A DNA stretch of 64,000 nucleotides from Sphagnum magellanicum. Lineage: Eukaryota; Streptophyta; Sphagnopsida; Sphagnales; Sphagnaceae. The translations under genes and the position numbers were made by a program. Positions 51,866-63,865 of the stretch are shown one piece after another (positions within the stretch are counted from its first letter, which is position 1; the number at the start of each line of letters is the position of its first letter). A model generated the notes under the pieces. That model saw nothing but the letters and a program-made list of their open reading frames with translations, was not told the origin of the DNA and searched no databases. The DNA lies in the NCBI GenBank assembly GCA_021904315.1, contig CM038907.1, positions 27,845,223 to 27,909,222 of the forward strand, in the 5' to 3' direction.

Positions 51866-53489
51866 TTCTCTTCATGAGCACTAGGTACAGTAGTTACTCA
51901 ACTGGTTCTTCTCGATCTGGTCATGGCAATTCTACCTACTATCCCTTTCCTATTTGTCTGTTTGCTTCCTCCATCCCTCCAAGGTTTCCATAACATGATT
52001 CTTTTGTATCTATTTTTTTGGGTTTTTTTTTTGTGGGCTTCATATTCCAATTTTCACAACAAGTTTGGCAAAAAACATTATGACCAGATCAATTCGCATT
52101 TCTTCTCATTTGGATTGAAATCACATGTACTTATGTATGTATGTATGTATGTATGGTGCAGGAATAATTGGAGCAATACTAATGATTTATGATCATATAA
52201 CCAGGACTACTGAAAGGTGGATATGATCAAACCGCTTGCGCCAGGCCAGAATGTCCAGCTTCATATCATGTCTGGTAACTTGGAATTCAAGGCTAGCTGG
52301 TGATGAGATATATGTACTAGAATGAATGAAAGAATGTATATTAGAATGAATATGGATTGTGGATTATAGTTTTGTTTTGTATAATTAATTTTCTAGATTG
52401 GGTTTAATGATTTTTTGGGGGGGAAGGGCAATTTAGATGTTCAATTGAGAATCCTAGATCTTAGACTAAATGACCATATGAGTTACTGTAATTGCCATCT
52501 TTGATCATGACCAATCTAGCTCAAAATTTTAGTACAACGCTTGAACTCTATAACCAATAAAGCTTGTATTTTGCAGATCTATTTTGGATGTGGATCTAAT
52601 TTAGTGTACTTACCACTTGTCTTAATTTGCAGTGGGTATGTTTGCAATCTGTCTTCAAAGAATTCTGTGGTTTTGGGTTTAGAATTCGATGGTTTTGGGG
52701 GTTTAGATGATCACCATAGATAGGGCCAACACATTTTTGGTGTCACAGCGATGATTTACTCAACATGATATATGTTTGTGTATATCTGCACTGGCATAGG
52801 CTTGGTATGTAAGTCAAAATTCCAATGCTTATAGCTTGTTGAACCATTTGTGCAGCTACAAAATTCAAGGAACTCTGAATCTTTGTGCATTACTTGGTAA
52901 CTTTGCAATGTATTAAAAGAGAATATCACCAAAACAATATACCTAGTCAGACTCTTCTTGAACAAGGAGTTAGTAAGGATCCCACCAAAACATACCCATC
53001 AATTGCCATTCAGACCCTAAACCCTAAAACATAGGGTCAATTCTGTCATTAAATAACTCCTTTAAAAATATTGAGAAAATCTTATTGAAAACATGAGGCT
53101 GATTGCTGTTTTTTCTTTAGAGGGGGGAGGTAGGGTTGGGGTTTGCACTATGGTGACAAAAAAAATTCTTCATGCAAATGCTACAAAGGGTTTTCCAGGA
53201 ATGTTCTTGCAAATTTTGCCATATTTTGAGAGAATTTTGTCAAAAACTGCCACATTTCGATACTACATTCATGCACTGTCACTCATACAAAGTGGGATTT
53301 TGAAAAATGTTCAAAGCTTGCCTAGGGCAGTCATCATTTAATGCTAACACAATGTCAAAACGTAACATCGATGACTAGGGCATTTTGTGATAGCTATATT
53401 CCAAACCTAATCATAGAATCATATGACATAGTTGTATGTGACTATAATCTTGATTATTTGAGTTTAGTCATGCATCATTATGATTAATA
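51866..53489. other. Downstream of the 59 aa ORF; no further gene recognised
   Basis: Holds a TATG run at 52131-52156 followed by GGTGCAG, a possible splice acceptor, so the transcript may continue with non-coding or unrecognised exons. A telomere-like CCCTAAACCCTAAA is at 53015-53030. Confidence 0.35.
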
Positions 53490-53837
53490 ATCACAAAAGG
53501 TAGCTAGGCTAGGTGGGTTGGGTAGGCTGTTTGTAGGTTAGACTAAATACAAAGTAAGCTTCAAGTATGTAGGTAAGCCTAGTACAAGGTAAGCCCTAAG
53601 TACCCTAGGGTAAGCTACTTGGAGGTTAAGCTACCTAAGGGGTAATAGGTAGGTAAGCTAGGTATGTAGGTTAGGAAGCCCAATTAGACCATAGCTAAAC
53701 CCTAGTTAGACTTTAGGTAGGCCTAGGTAGACATATATAGTAGGCCCCATATAGCCCCTAACTACATAGCTCTCATACTAGGTAGCCTTTACATAACCAA
53801 AGTAGCTAGCATTAAGTAAGCCTTAAGTAGCCCCTAG
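53490..53837. repeat. Degenerate TAGGTAGCC-type array, left part
   Basis: GTAGGTAAGC, CTAGGTAG, GTAGCCCCTA and similar words of 7-20 bp follow one another with constant variation and no fixed long period. The tract continues after the 800 bp element at 53838-54637. Confidence 0.7.
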
Positions 53838-54637
53838 GTGAAAACACACTATGGTCACCCCCCTTTGGGTCACTTTTGGGTTGAGTATTATAGTAGATGC
53901 AATACAATTGTTTCAAAAGTATGGTACATTTAATTTTGGGTATCAATTTTGGCTTTTGGGCTTTAAAATTATTATTTTTACAAAATTGATGTTATGTAAT
54001 ATTGTTTCAAAAATAATTATACATTTTATTATCTATATTGAAAGATCCATGGGTATATTTATTGTATACATTGGTATAGTAAGACCATTTTCATTTTGAC
54101 TAATTAATTCTAAGGTTTCATTAGTCATTAAAATAATTGATTTTAATAGAATTTAAAATATGAGCAATCTAGCTATGCTTGTCATCTTCCATGTGAATGT
54201 GATTACTTGTCAAAATTTCAATTTACCACACATTTATCATATCTTTGTTGAAAAAAATCATTTTTTGAAATGAAACTTTCAAATTAATCACATGGTATCC
54301 AAAACATGGTTCAAACAATATCAAATGACATGGGTTAATATACCTTCAACTTTCATAAAAATCAAGTCATTCAAATTATTTTTGGAATATATTTGTGTTT
54401 TTGAATACACTAGTATACTACATTCATTTTCACAAATGTATTTCAATCTCTCACTTTATAAAATGAAATGAAATAAAAAAATTTCTAATATTTTGCTTAG
54501 GTTATATTCTAACATAATATGTGAAAATATTGTGAAAATATTTCAAAAGTTCGAAATGGGATACATTCAGACATGCACATCTTGGGAAAATAGTATAATG
54601 TGACAACCCAAAGGGGGTCCCCATAGTGTGCTTTCAC
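53838..54637. mobile_element. Non-autonomous DNA transposon, 800 bp, ~37 bp terminal inverted repeats
   Basis: The left end GTGAAAACACACTATGG, then CCCCCCTTTGGGT, matches the reverse complement of the right end (GTGAAAGCACACTATGG, then CCCCCTTTGGGTTGTCAC) with few mismatches. Between them are about 725 bp of AT-rich sequence with no recognisable transposase; a chance ORF (53851-54099) starts inside the TIR. The element splits the TAGGTAGCC array, so the insertion came after the array formed. The target duplication is ambiguous because the host is repetitive (TAG against TAC at the edges). Superfamily not assigned. Confidence 0.8.
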
Positions 54638-55560
54638 TACCTTAAGTAATTTAACTAACCCTTAGATAACCCTAGGCAAGTCTAAATAGCCCCTAGGAGG
54701 TAACCCCTATGTAAATTTTAGTTAACCTTTGCATAGGCTAAGTAATTAAACTTAGGTAGCTTAAGTAGCCCCTATGTAATCTAGTTAGTCCTAAGCAATT
54801 TGAAATAACCCTTAAGTAGCCTAGGTAACCCCCATGTAGCCTTTAGGTAACCCTTACATGATTTAACTAAGTAGCCTTAAATAAACTCTAGGTAGCCTAA
54901 GTAGCCCTTAGGTAAACTAGGTAGTTTAAGTAACCCTTAGGTAGCCTTAAACATGTTTAGGTAGGTTAAACATGTTCATACCTACCTGTATAAGCCATAA
55001 ACAACCCCTATATAACTCCTAGGTAGGTTTAAATAACCCATAAATAGCCTTAGGTAAGCCTAAATAACCATTAAGTAGTTCATAAGTAGTTTAAGTACAA
55101 CCCATAAATATATTTATGCAAGCATAAATCACCTTATACAACCTTTAAATAACCCTTACGTAGTTTTTAAGTAGGTCCTTAAATTAGGTAGGCTAGGTTG
55201 TTTATGTAGGTTAAAATAAGTGTTCATGATAATGTGAATATACTTTGTTTGACATAAAAAGTTGTGGTGTAATGGTAAGTAATTTGCCTTCCAATGTGCA
55301 AGGGACAAAATCAAATCCTTACACCTACAATGTGAAGCCTACCTAGCTTAGCCTAGAAGAGAAAACTTAAACCTCTTAAGGTTCATAAGCTACTTAGGGT
55401 CCATAAGCATGTTTTTAGTCTAAGTAGTTTGGTTTACCTAGGCTAGTTACTTCGGGTGTTAAAAGGCCTACCTTAAGCTAAGCAACCTAAGGTGCTTGGT
55501 TTAAGCTTTGTAACCTAGCCTAGGTACATTTAGGGTATGTTTGGTCATTTAGGGTACCCA
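54638..55560. repeat. Degenerate TAGGTAGCC-type array, right part
   Basis: Continues the same short words (AAGTAGCC, CCTTAGGTA, AGTAACCC, CCTAGGTAGG) to about 55220. A tRNA-derived segment interrupts it, and weaker units run to about 55560. Confidence 0.7.
55260..55326 (+). repeat. tRNA-Gly-like relic (SINE head or tRNA pseudogene)
   Basis: GTGGTGTAATGGTAAG resembles a tRNA D-arm/A box, TTGCCTTCCAATGTGCAA an anticodon arm with TCC, and AAATCAAATCC a B box, at tRNA-like spacing. The acceptor stem does not pair as a tRNA should, so it is not a working tRNA gene. Confidence 0.5.
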
Positions 55561-58500
55561 TATATGTTTGTAAGTGTTTCACGTGGCAATGCTTCATAGG
55601 TGAATACATTTCATATTTTAGATTTAACTAATTAATACAACAACCTAAATTGATCAATATAGGCAATCATATTTGTGTTTTATGAATGTAATCATGAAGG
55701 ACATAGTTGCAAATGAAATTTATGACTATGGACAAAAATACGACTATTGGCAAAAACAATGTGTTTGTATTGATTACATACTCACATAATCATCAAGGAG
55801 AGATATGACTACAAGCCTAGTCTTGGATGTAAACATATTTGCCATGTTTTGGTGTAATGTAATTAATGTTGGGATCCTCTCTAGTGGACTTTCTTGAGGA
55901 ATTTGGAAAAAAAACCCGCCCTTGATCTTGAGGTGTTGGAAATAGTCATAATTATGCATAAATTTTGCATTACTTCATTTGGGTTCCATGCTACAATGCA
56001 TTACTATTGAAAATAAAGTGAAGGAAAAAATGAGTTTATTTTGTGCAATTAAGCTACATCTGAATGAAAATATTGTATGACATTGCATGTAACTTGAATT
56101 CAATGAAATTCAATTGTATTTAGATTCCATTGAATCTAAATTCTAATTCAACTGACAAGAAATAGGATGCAAATTGATGCACAAGGCATTGAAAATATGC
56201 TCATCATTTCCACCATCCACAACTATGGTGTTGAAAAAAAAACAATTCTAGAAAGACAAAGATCTAAAAATGCACCATTTATTCCATTAAGAGCAATTTC
56301 CAAATTGAAATCCATTTTGGGAGGACATGATTACTAGTGGACCCTAAACCCCTCTACCCTATCCAAACTTTGATGTTAACATTGTGTGTAGAATTTATGA
56401 AGATTTATTTGGGCTTTGCTTTTCTACACATTACCAATGACAATGAAATGATGAAAAAAATGAGTTGATTTTGTGGAAATTAAGTTCCATTTGAATGACA
56501 TTGTATCAATTTAAATTCAATTTGATTTCAATAGAATCAAAATTGAATTCAAATTTACTTGAATTAAACTTTGATTGAAGTGAAATTCTTAAACTAAATT
56601 GAATTGAATTTAGATTCAATTGAATTCAATTATTGAACTTGAATTAAATTCATACTCAAAGGGATTTAAATTTAGTTGAATTCTAAATACATGCATGAAC
56701 ATAACTAATCATGAAAAACTACAAGAATTATAAACAAATCTTTTAAATCTTTGAAAGCATTTTGACATATTTTGACTTTTTGGAATTACATTTTAAATGA
56801 TTTTGAACCAAAAAAATTAACTATTTTAAGCTTTAGTTTTTTGTATCATAAACCACAACTTTGTTCATATGTCAGACATTATGACCCATTTACATCTAGC
56901 AAATGATTCTTGAAATTTGAACATTCTGAAATCATATTTTGAATTTCTAAAAGTTTCAAGTACCACAATTTTTAAACTATGAATTTTTTTCATATGTGGA
57001 CAGTAGGATATTATCATATAAATGTTTTTCCAAATGAAATTTTCTTTATTAAAAGAGTCCTTAGCCTAAAGCTTTATAAAACTAATTTTGGGGTGTTAAA
57101 GTTCAAAGGTCCTTTATTAAAAAAAAAATTCTGAATTCTTCAACACTCGTATAAATCATTTAGGACAAATTTCTTTGATCATTATGATATTAAAGGGGCA
57201 TTACACAAATATGTTTGAAAAAATTGATAATTTTTCAATCGTTCAACATGATTTTTGGCTCATTTGACTATGATCACACCCCATTTTAAAAGAAAATGTC
57301 AAATTTGGGATGAACTAATCAAAGAGGTTTGACCCTACAAGTTAAACCCAAAATAAAATAATTTAAAAAAAAAAGATCCTACATGCCTACCTACCTTACG
57401 TACCTACTTAATTTCTTATCTATCTTCCTACCTATTTAGCTACCCTAATATACCCTCAATATATTTATAATATACTTTTTCAGACCCCCAATATGCCCTA
57501 AATATAATTTTAATATAAATTTATTGTACACCTTTAGAAATTTATGCTTAATGTATTCTTAATACACCTTAGTATACTTCTAGGGGCTAGGTTTCACAAA
57601 TTAGTTGCAACTTAATTTGATTATTAATGTGACTAATGGAGCATATAAGCTTATTTGTGGTTGAATATAATATTAAAAAATCATTCACATGGAAAGATGA
57701 AGAAATTAATAGTTGCAATCTAGTTACAACATAGTTATAAAATGACCAAAAATTGCCGATGTTGGTAAATAGATGCCAAAATGGTTGTAATGACATATAG
57801 TTGTATGTAATTACAAATAAAATGGTGCATCTTGGCCTTTTTCTTCTAGTGATTGAATTCAAATTCCCTTCAATGTATTTAAGTTCAATTCAATTCAAGT
57901 TGGATGTAATGTCGTTTAATATTTTCATTTGAATGGAATTTAATTTTCACAAAATCAATTTGCTTTTACATCAATTGATGAATTGATCACCACAATAGTA
58001 TGTAGGAACACAAAGCCCAAGTGATTTTTAAAAAATTTCTCGTTTGTAGTACTTTGGAATTATGTAATAGATATATTGCAATACAACATGACAACAAAGG
58101 ATATGAGATGAAATATAATGAAAAACCAAACATACTATCAAAATTATGCCTAGCTCAACGTTAAAGCCCTAGTTTTGTTTGGAAGGCCAATAATTGAACT
58201 TATCAATTATGAAAAAATGACATATTTAACAATTTAAAATCTAGAATGGGAAGAAGGTTCATAAGGGGCAAAAGTGGGAGTTGAGAAGTGGTACGTGGCC
58301 ATTCATCTTATGTAGGATTGACATCAATTGTTTTGTGGATGTTGATTGCAAAAATGCATTAGAGGCCCTCGATCAAGGGTTACCATTGCACTAAAGATCA
58401 TCAATTACTTTTTATGTCAAATGGTCACAAAGATGTGGGATGTGATTTCATACATCATCTCGTTATTGTAAAAGACATGCATAATACATTCTAGTGTATT

Positions 58501-59891
58501 TAGAGGATATGAAATTCAGTTTTTATTGATTTAAGTGGGGGTTCAAAAAATAACTTAGGAACCACAAAAATCAGTTGAAAGAGATGCAAACTTTGATCAT
58601 TGGTCAAATTCTTGTGGGAGTAGTGCTCCTAAGACATGCAATAATTCATTTACAAGAAGTTAGTGATTGTGAATTTATGAGCTACCTTGAAACCAATTTG
58701 AACTCCTTGCAACATATTGTCCATGATCAACCAAATATTGTTCCACATAGTTTGATGGGGAAGATTTGAGCCTCAAGAATGGTGTTGATCCAAGGATTGA
58801 TGATGTGGTTCAATGGTTGTGAATGGAAGTTCAATTGGTCTACGAATCTCATTGATTCAATGGCACCCAAATTCAACTCCTTTTGATGGTTGTAACTTGT
58901 AACCAAAGCCATATTCCAAGATAAGATGGGGCAATATGCATAACTTTTTCCATAATGTACTTCCATGTTTGCTTCATGCATGTAAATACCAAGAGCACTA
59001 TCACAATCTATACTATAGTATTGAGTCCCAGTTTTCATGCACCCCTAATCTAACCAACAAGTAGAATGGAGAAGAAGTGTTTCAAAGAGTAGTAGACATG
59101 TTGAGCACAAGGTCTTAGAAATCAACACCAAAGAGGTCAATTCATCCCACTTGTGATAAACAAATTTAGTTCTTTTACATTGTTTTGCATCAACAATGTG
59201 TGGGGATGAAGAAGGTCCATAAGATCATCTTCTTTTGGTTTTAATCACTTTTGTTTAGGCAACAAGTGTCAAACATATCTCAAAAGATTCAAGCTTCCAT
59301 TAGAATAACATGAACAATTCTACTAGTGGGATTCACCACCTCCCAACTTCCACCCCTTTCAAAATTTTCACCCAATATGGAGTTAGCTACCTCTGTGGTG
59401 CTACAACGCTTCAAGTGCTTCTCACTTCCTTGCAGCTACCTCTTAATCTTGCATCCCTTGTAGACCCATCACCCATTCCCACTTCTACTCTGCTCTTTAC
59501 TCATGGTAGTTGAATAATGCGCTTCAAAAGCTTCTATCCCTAGCAATTAAACTGGGATTTGTGTCCCTAGTTTCTCCAACCCTTCTTCCTTGCTATTTGG
59601 CTTTCTTATATAAGAAAGTTTGAGAGGTTTATTTCATCAATAGACCACCATATCCTAGATTGTACAAGCATCTAATGAAACCATGGGTGGCAATAAGTTT
59701 AGGGGTGTTGTGTGTCTTTCCATTGTGCACATGAGTACAACCTTTTCTTTTTCATGGGAACTGGAATTGAAGTCTAGTTATGAGCAAATTTCAATATACA
59801 TTGCATTGTGTCCGAAAGTCTTGAGATCTGATGAGCTTTCAATTGGAGCATAATCAAAAATTGTACTAACCTTAAAGACTAACCCTTTCAG
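55561..59891. other. AT-rich region with degenerate AATTCAATTGAATT words
   Basis: Palindromic GAATTCAATTGAATT-type words recur at about 56095-56160, 56500-56690 and 57850-57960. Two ORFs (58575-58769 plus, 59310-59513 plus) have no recognisable domain. Confidence 0.4.
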
Positions 59892-62800
59892 CTAAGGCTT
59901 GAACGTTGGTGCAGAATGACCCCATGTGCCCTCAAAGATGGCTCTTGGGATGAAGCTTTCATAAGTGTCTTCCTTGCGCTTTTGCAGCAAATAATCTAGA
60001 CCTGATTCAATTTCTGATTGCACTAGCTTGTACAATTTGTCCACTGCTTCTTTATCATGTAACAGTTGCGGAAACTCTGCCAAGATCAGCTCAAAAAAAT
60101 AGTTATGTCAGGAACTGAAATTTACTAGAAATACAAAAAATTAGTCATTTCCTTTTACTGGGCCTCCTGGAGGGCACTGTTGCTAAAGTTGAAAAAAAAA
60201 CCTCCAGATGAGGACTGAGACCATCTCCTGGAGGGCAATGTTGTTTTTCACAAACTTCTGGTTAGTTTTAATTGTAAGGATGGAGATTTCTTGATACTCA
60301 TCAGAAATATTGTTATGTAAATTTGTGATCAAGGCATGGAAAATGCACAAACTCAAGAAGAAGCAGGTGTCTTGCATGAAAAAGACAAGCAAAAAGGTTC
60401 AATCTGCTCTATAGAATGCACTTAGAAATTTGGGGAATATGGTAGAGCTTCTTACCGTATGTGTGAATGGGCTGCTGGAATGCAAAGTACATCCGTGGGG
60501 GCAGTTTTGGCAATCCCAAAGGAGCAAGGAATGGCTGATCAGATCGCTCAGTCCTGTTCCCTACCCTGCAATATGATACTCTCATAAACATTATAGCCAA
60601 ATTTATGAAGATATGGGCTAGTTCCTAAACCCAAATTCTTTTTTAACAGATGGGAAAAAAGTTGTAGCATATTGAGAGATGGAAATCGTGGAAAACTGAG
60701 CCATGCTGATCATAATTCACAATGGTTGAATAATCTTGTGATTTGCACCACTATATATTACTTTGCACCAACAAGGGATAATTGACTTGGATCCAGACCT
60801 TCTCTATTAGCACAATCATGTTGTGACATGACACAAATCGCATGCAACCTTTCATGAAACGTTGAGGTTGTAGTGCATCATGGTCTTTACCTTGCATGGG
60901 GCATATTGGCTCCTATATTGCGGATAATTTCTCCTATGACAGGGAACTGCAACACCTGCTCTTGATCCAGTAAAATCTATCCTCCCAATTACATGCCCAC
61001 CAGTTTCATGAAACCCAGGGCAACAACAAGCTTCAGCTTGATACATGATTGTGCATGTCAAAATAGAATAAAGGTCAAATTGTTATGTGATTTCCTTCAA
61101 GGATGTCGAAAATCAATATTTGTTTTGTGATTTTCCTTCAAGGATATTATGTCAGAGGTCAATCTGTTATGTGATTTTCCTTCAAGGATATATATGTCAG
61201 AGGTCAATTTGTTATGTGATTTTCCTTCAAAGATATATATCTTGAAGGTCAATCTGTTATGTCATTTCCTTTGAGGACATCAAAAGGAGCTAGAGCTGAG
61301 TCCCCTGTTATGCATACTTGAGTGAAAAAGATTTAAGCTTTTGTTTTACTTGCAATACCTGAATAAAGTCGTCACCACCAACAGCTGCTACAGGGATTAT
61401 GGTTGCACCATGGCGAATAGCTGTTCTTACAAACTCTGCCTTCTTTGGCCAGAGAAGCTTATATGCATCTCCCTGTATTCAAAGCACACAACATTTTACA
61501 AATGCTTCCAGACAATTGGGGTAGAGAAAATTAGATTAATGGGACCAAAAGATAGAGAAGAACTTGGGTTATCTTTCTTGAATGTGATAGATCCCTAAAC
61601 CCTAAAACTCTTCCTCATGGATACCTCTTTCCTTGGGAGGTTTAGTGCTTGAAATCTGCAGCATGAGGGGGAGCATTCTTGTTATATCAAACCTTTGGCT
61701 TCAATGCTTCACGCACACCACCAGGAAGCAATAGGACAGCCTCGTGAGCTGCCATGAGCTTGTATAAGTTGCTTCCAGTAACAGGTACTGCCCCAAACAA
61801 ACGGGCTACATCTTGTATCCCTGATTCCTGTGAACCTCTGGCCACATCTGTACAAGTAATACACAGACAAAAAAGTACAAAAAATTTCATTGCTTGATTT
61901 TCCATAATGTCACATACTCTTGTCATGCATCCCTCTTCACATATGCATGTGCTCTCTCTATTTTTCTCTAGTTTTTTGCATTTCAATGCATTTTATCTAC
62001 ACCATCTTGGCACAAACCATTGACTGGAATCACTCTGACAAGTCTTTGTTTAATTTCTGTAATTTGCACTTACGACATAGGTTTTTTCTGAGTGGACGTA
62101 AATGGTCATGATACATCAAAATCTTGAATTTGTTATCAGGCAGAATTTTGAAGGGACACTTGGGGCTGCATTTATAATTACCTGCAGTGAGAGCTGGATG
62201 AGCTAGACTCCGTATCATCACATTTTGGTCTTCCAGAAATGCATTCACAATCATAACCAAATCGAATCCCACAAATGTGTGATTGCCAATGAAGAGAATT
62301 GGATGCTCCTTTGTTATTTGAGGCAAACCTCTTTTCATCTTGCTGTCTTTCCCCACAGTAAAAAAGATGGGACTAAAGAGCTGCTTCAAAATTCTGTGAA
62401 GGGTACAAACAGGAAGAAGGAAGAAAATTGTCAGTTTTTTTGCAGGATATCATTTTTACCTTCGACTCTTAATAAATACTCTCTCTTCCCATGAGAAAGA
62501 GAATAGAACCTCAATTCTAGTGATGAGTTTACTTTGTGAATACCATACAAAGCATGTATTGCAGATTGTCAAGTTGCTACCAGAAGTAAATTTGAGCAAT
62601 TAAAACCAATAGATCAGATGATCAGATAATCAGGTTCACATATACGTGCCCAAATAAGCACCCATTCTAGTGATTAAAAACTTGAGCAGAAAAATGATAT
62701 TATTGTAGTAGATTTTTTTTTTGCAAATTGCACTGCAGGAGATGAAGAAAAAAAACATGCCTGATGTGTGATTTAAGGAAGGTTTTAGCTTCATCCTCAG

Positions 62801-63865
62801 TAGGTGGTAAATAGTCAAGAGCAATATCGCGATACTTTGAGACACGATACATATTTGTTGCTTTTATCAAACTTGACACCTGCACACGCTCATCCTGGTG
62901 ACAAAGAATGTGGGTTTTTGTCAAAGAAAATTGATACTAAAATACGAATATAAAATCAAGTTCTGGTACAAAGGAAAGTCATGAACCCATTGAAAATGTA
63001 AGCAGTTTCCAAAATTTTATCAAAGTTTATGTGATACATGAAGTTTGTGTGATACATAAGCTCATTTTATTATTTACCATTTTATGGTACAGTGATCATC
63101 GACCATATGTTCTTGACCCACACATTCATCTAAAACATACACAGCTGAATACCAATGAATCTTTCAAAATTCAGATGATACAAGAAGAAAAATAGTGGGT
63201 GTTGTGGGTAGGTTTTCCTCCACAACAAGAAGAAATTAGAGAGCTTTGTTGACACTTAAAAAGAGGTGATGGGAAGGTTACCAAGAGAAGGGGCGGATTG
63301 GAGTTTTTGAAGAAGCGCACAGTACATGAAGGAAGGAACTGCTTCAACTTCTTTGCCGCTGTCACATTTTGTTCCTTCCCACTGAAAGAAAAACACAATT
63401 TCTGGTTATGCACATGAGCATAAGAAAAAAATCCTAACCCAAAAGTAGGTTATCTTCAAACAAACTAACAGATCCGAAGCTCAACACTCTGGAGGATCCA
63501 AAGTGCAACTGTTCTGATTTTTTACTTATTATCAAACTCTGAGTTTCAAAGTGTCATCACCTCAGAGGTCTCTTGATGAGGAGTAATTAGTAGATTGCCA
63601 AACTGAATTGTAAACGTCAAACTCAGAGCTCTCTCTCCCTCTCACATGGAGAATTTACTCCACTTTGAAAATGTCAGTTTGAAACTGGCAGAAGAGTCAT
63701 CATCTGTGGTACATACCTAGCTAGCAAGAGGACATCAGCCTTAACTTCTCCCAACTGTCGGTTTGCATTGTAGGCAGCGAGCTGTAGCTGTTTAACCTTC
63801 CATTGACACTGTGCCTTGGACCGCCCGGCTGCGGCTGTCTGTACCATTTTTTTACAATCCCACAT
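59892..63865 (-). CDS. Phytyl ester synthase-like acyltransferase (esterase/lipase/thioesterase family), 5' part missing
   Basis: Nine exons in transcript order: <63847-63717, 63381-63282, 62894-62761, 62393-62182, 61847-61693, 61472-61359, 60976-60891, 60565-60456, 60076-59892; every phase closes (1227 nt from the ATG at 63847). The product matches the C-terminal two thirds of the plant PES/acyltransferase-like family: KADVLLLASGKEQ and PPLLL (end of the alpha/beta-hydrolase part), YRDIALDYLPPTEDE, HPILFIGNHTFVGFD (acyltransferase H-x5-D), LFGAVPV, LLLPGGVREAL, YKLLWPKKAEFVR, GATIIPVAAVGGDD and PPRMYFAFQQPI. Known role: plastid enzymes that esterify phytol or diacylglycerol with fatty acids during chlorophyll and thylakoid breakdown. 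The usual transit peptide and N-terminal hydrolase half (nucleophile region) are absent. They may lie beyond 64000, or the copy may start at the ATG at 63865, which has an in-frame stop directly before it. The junction 62761/62393 needs a GC donor. Confidence 0.85.
61071..61280. repeat. About 45 bp tandem repeat, five units, inside an acyltransferase intron
   Basis: TGTTATGTGATTTTCCTTCA recurs, with small changes, at about 61081, 61120, 61165, 61210 and 61255, each followed by AGGATAT-like sequence and GTCAATCTGT. It lies wholly within the intron 61358-60977 (minus-strand gene). Confidence 0.8.

Noticed and set aside
51664-51993. 109-codon ORF overlapping the 59 aa ORF in another frame
   Set aside because: It begins in a CAG microsatellite and runs into low-complexity downstream sequence; the 59 aa frame has better composition, though neither is proven.
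58575-58769. Possible protein fragment (64 codons)
   Set aside because: Looks somewhat protein-like but I could not tie it to any family; no neighbouring exons.
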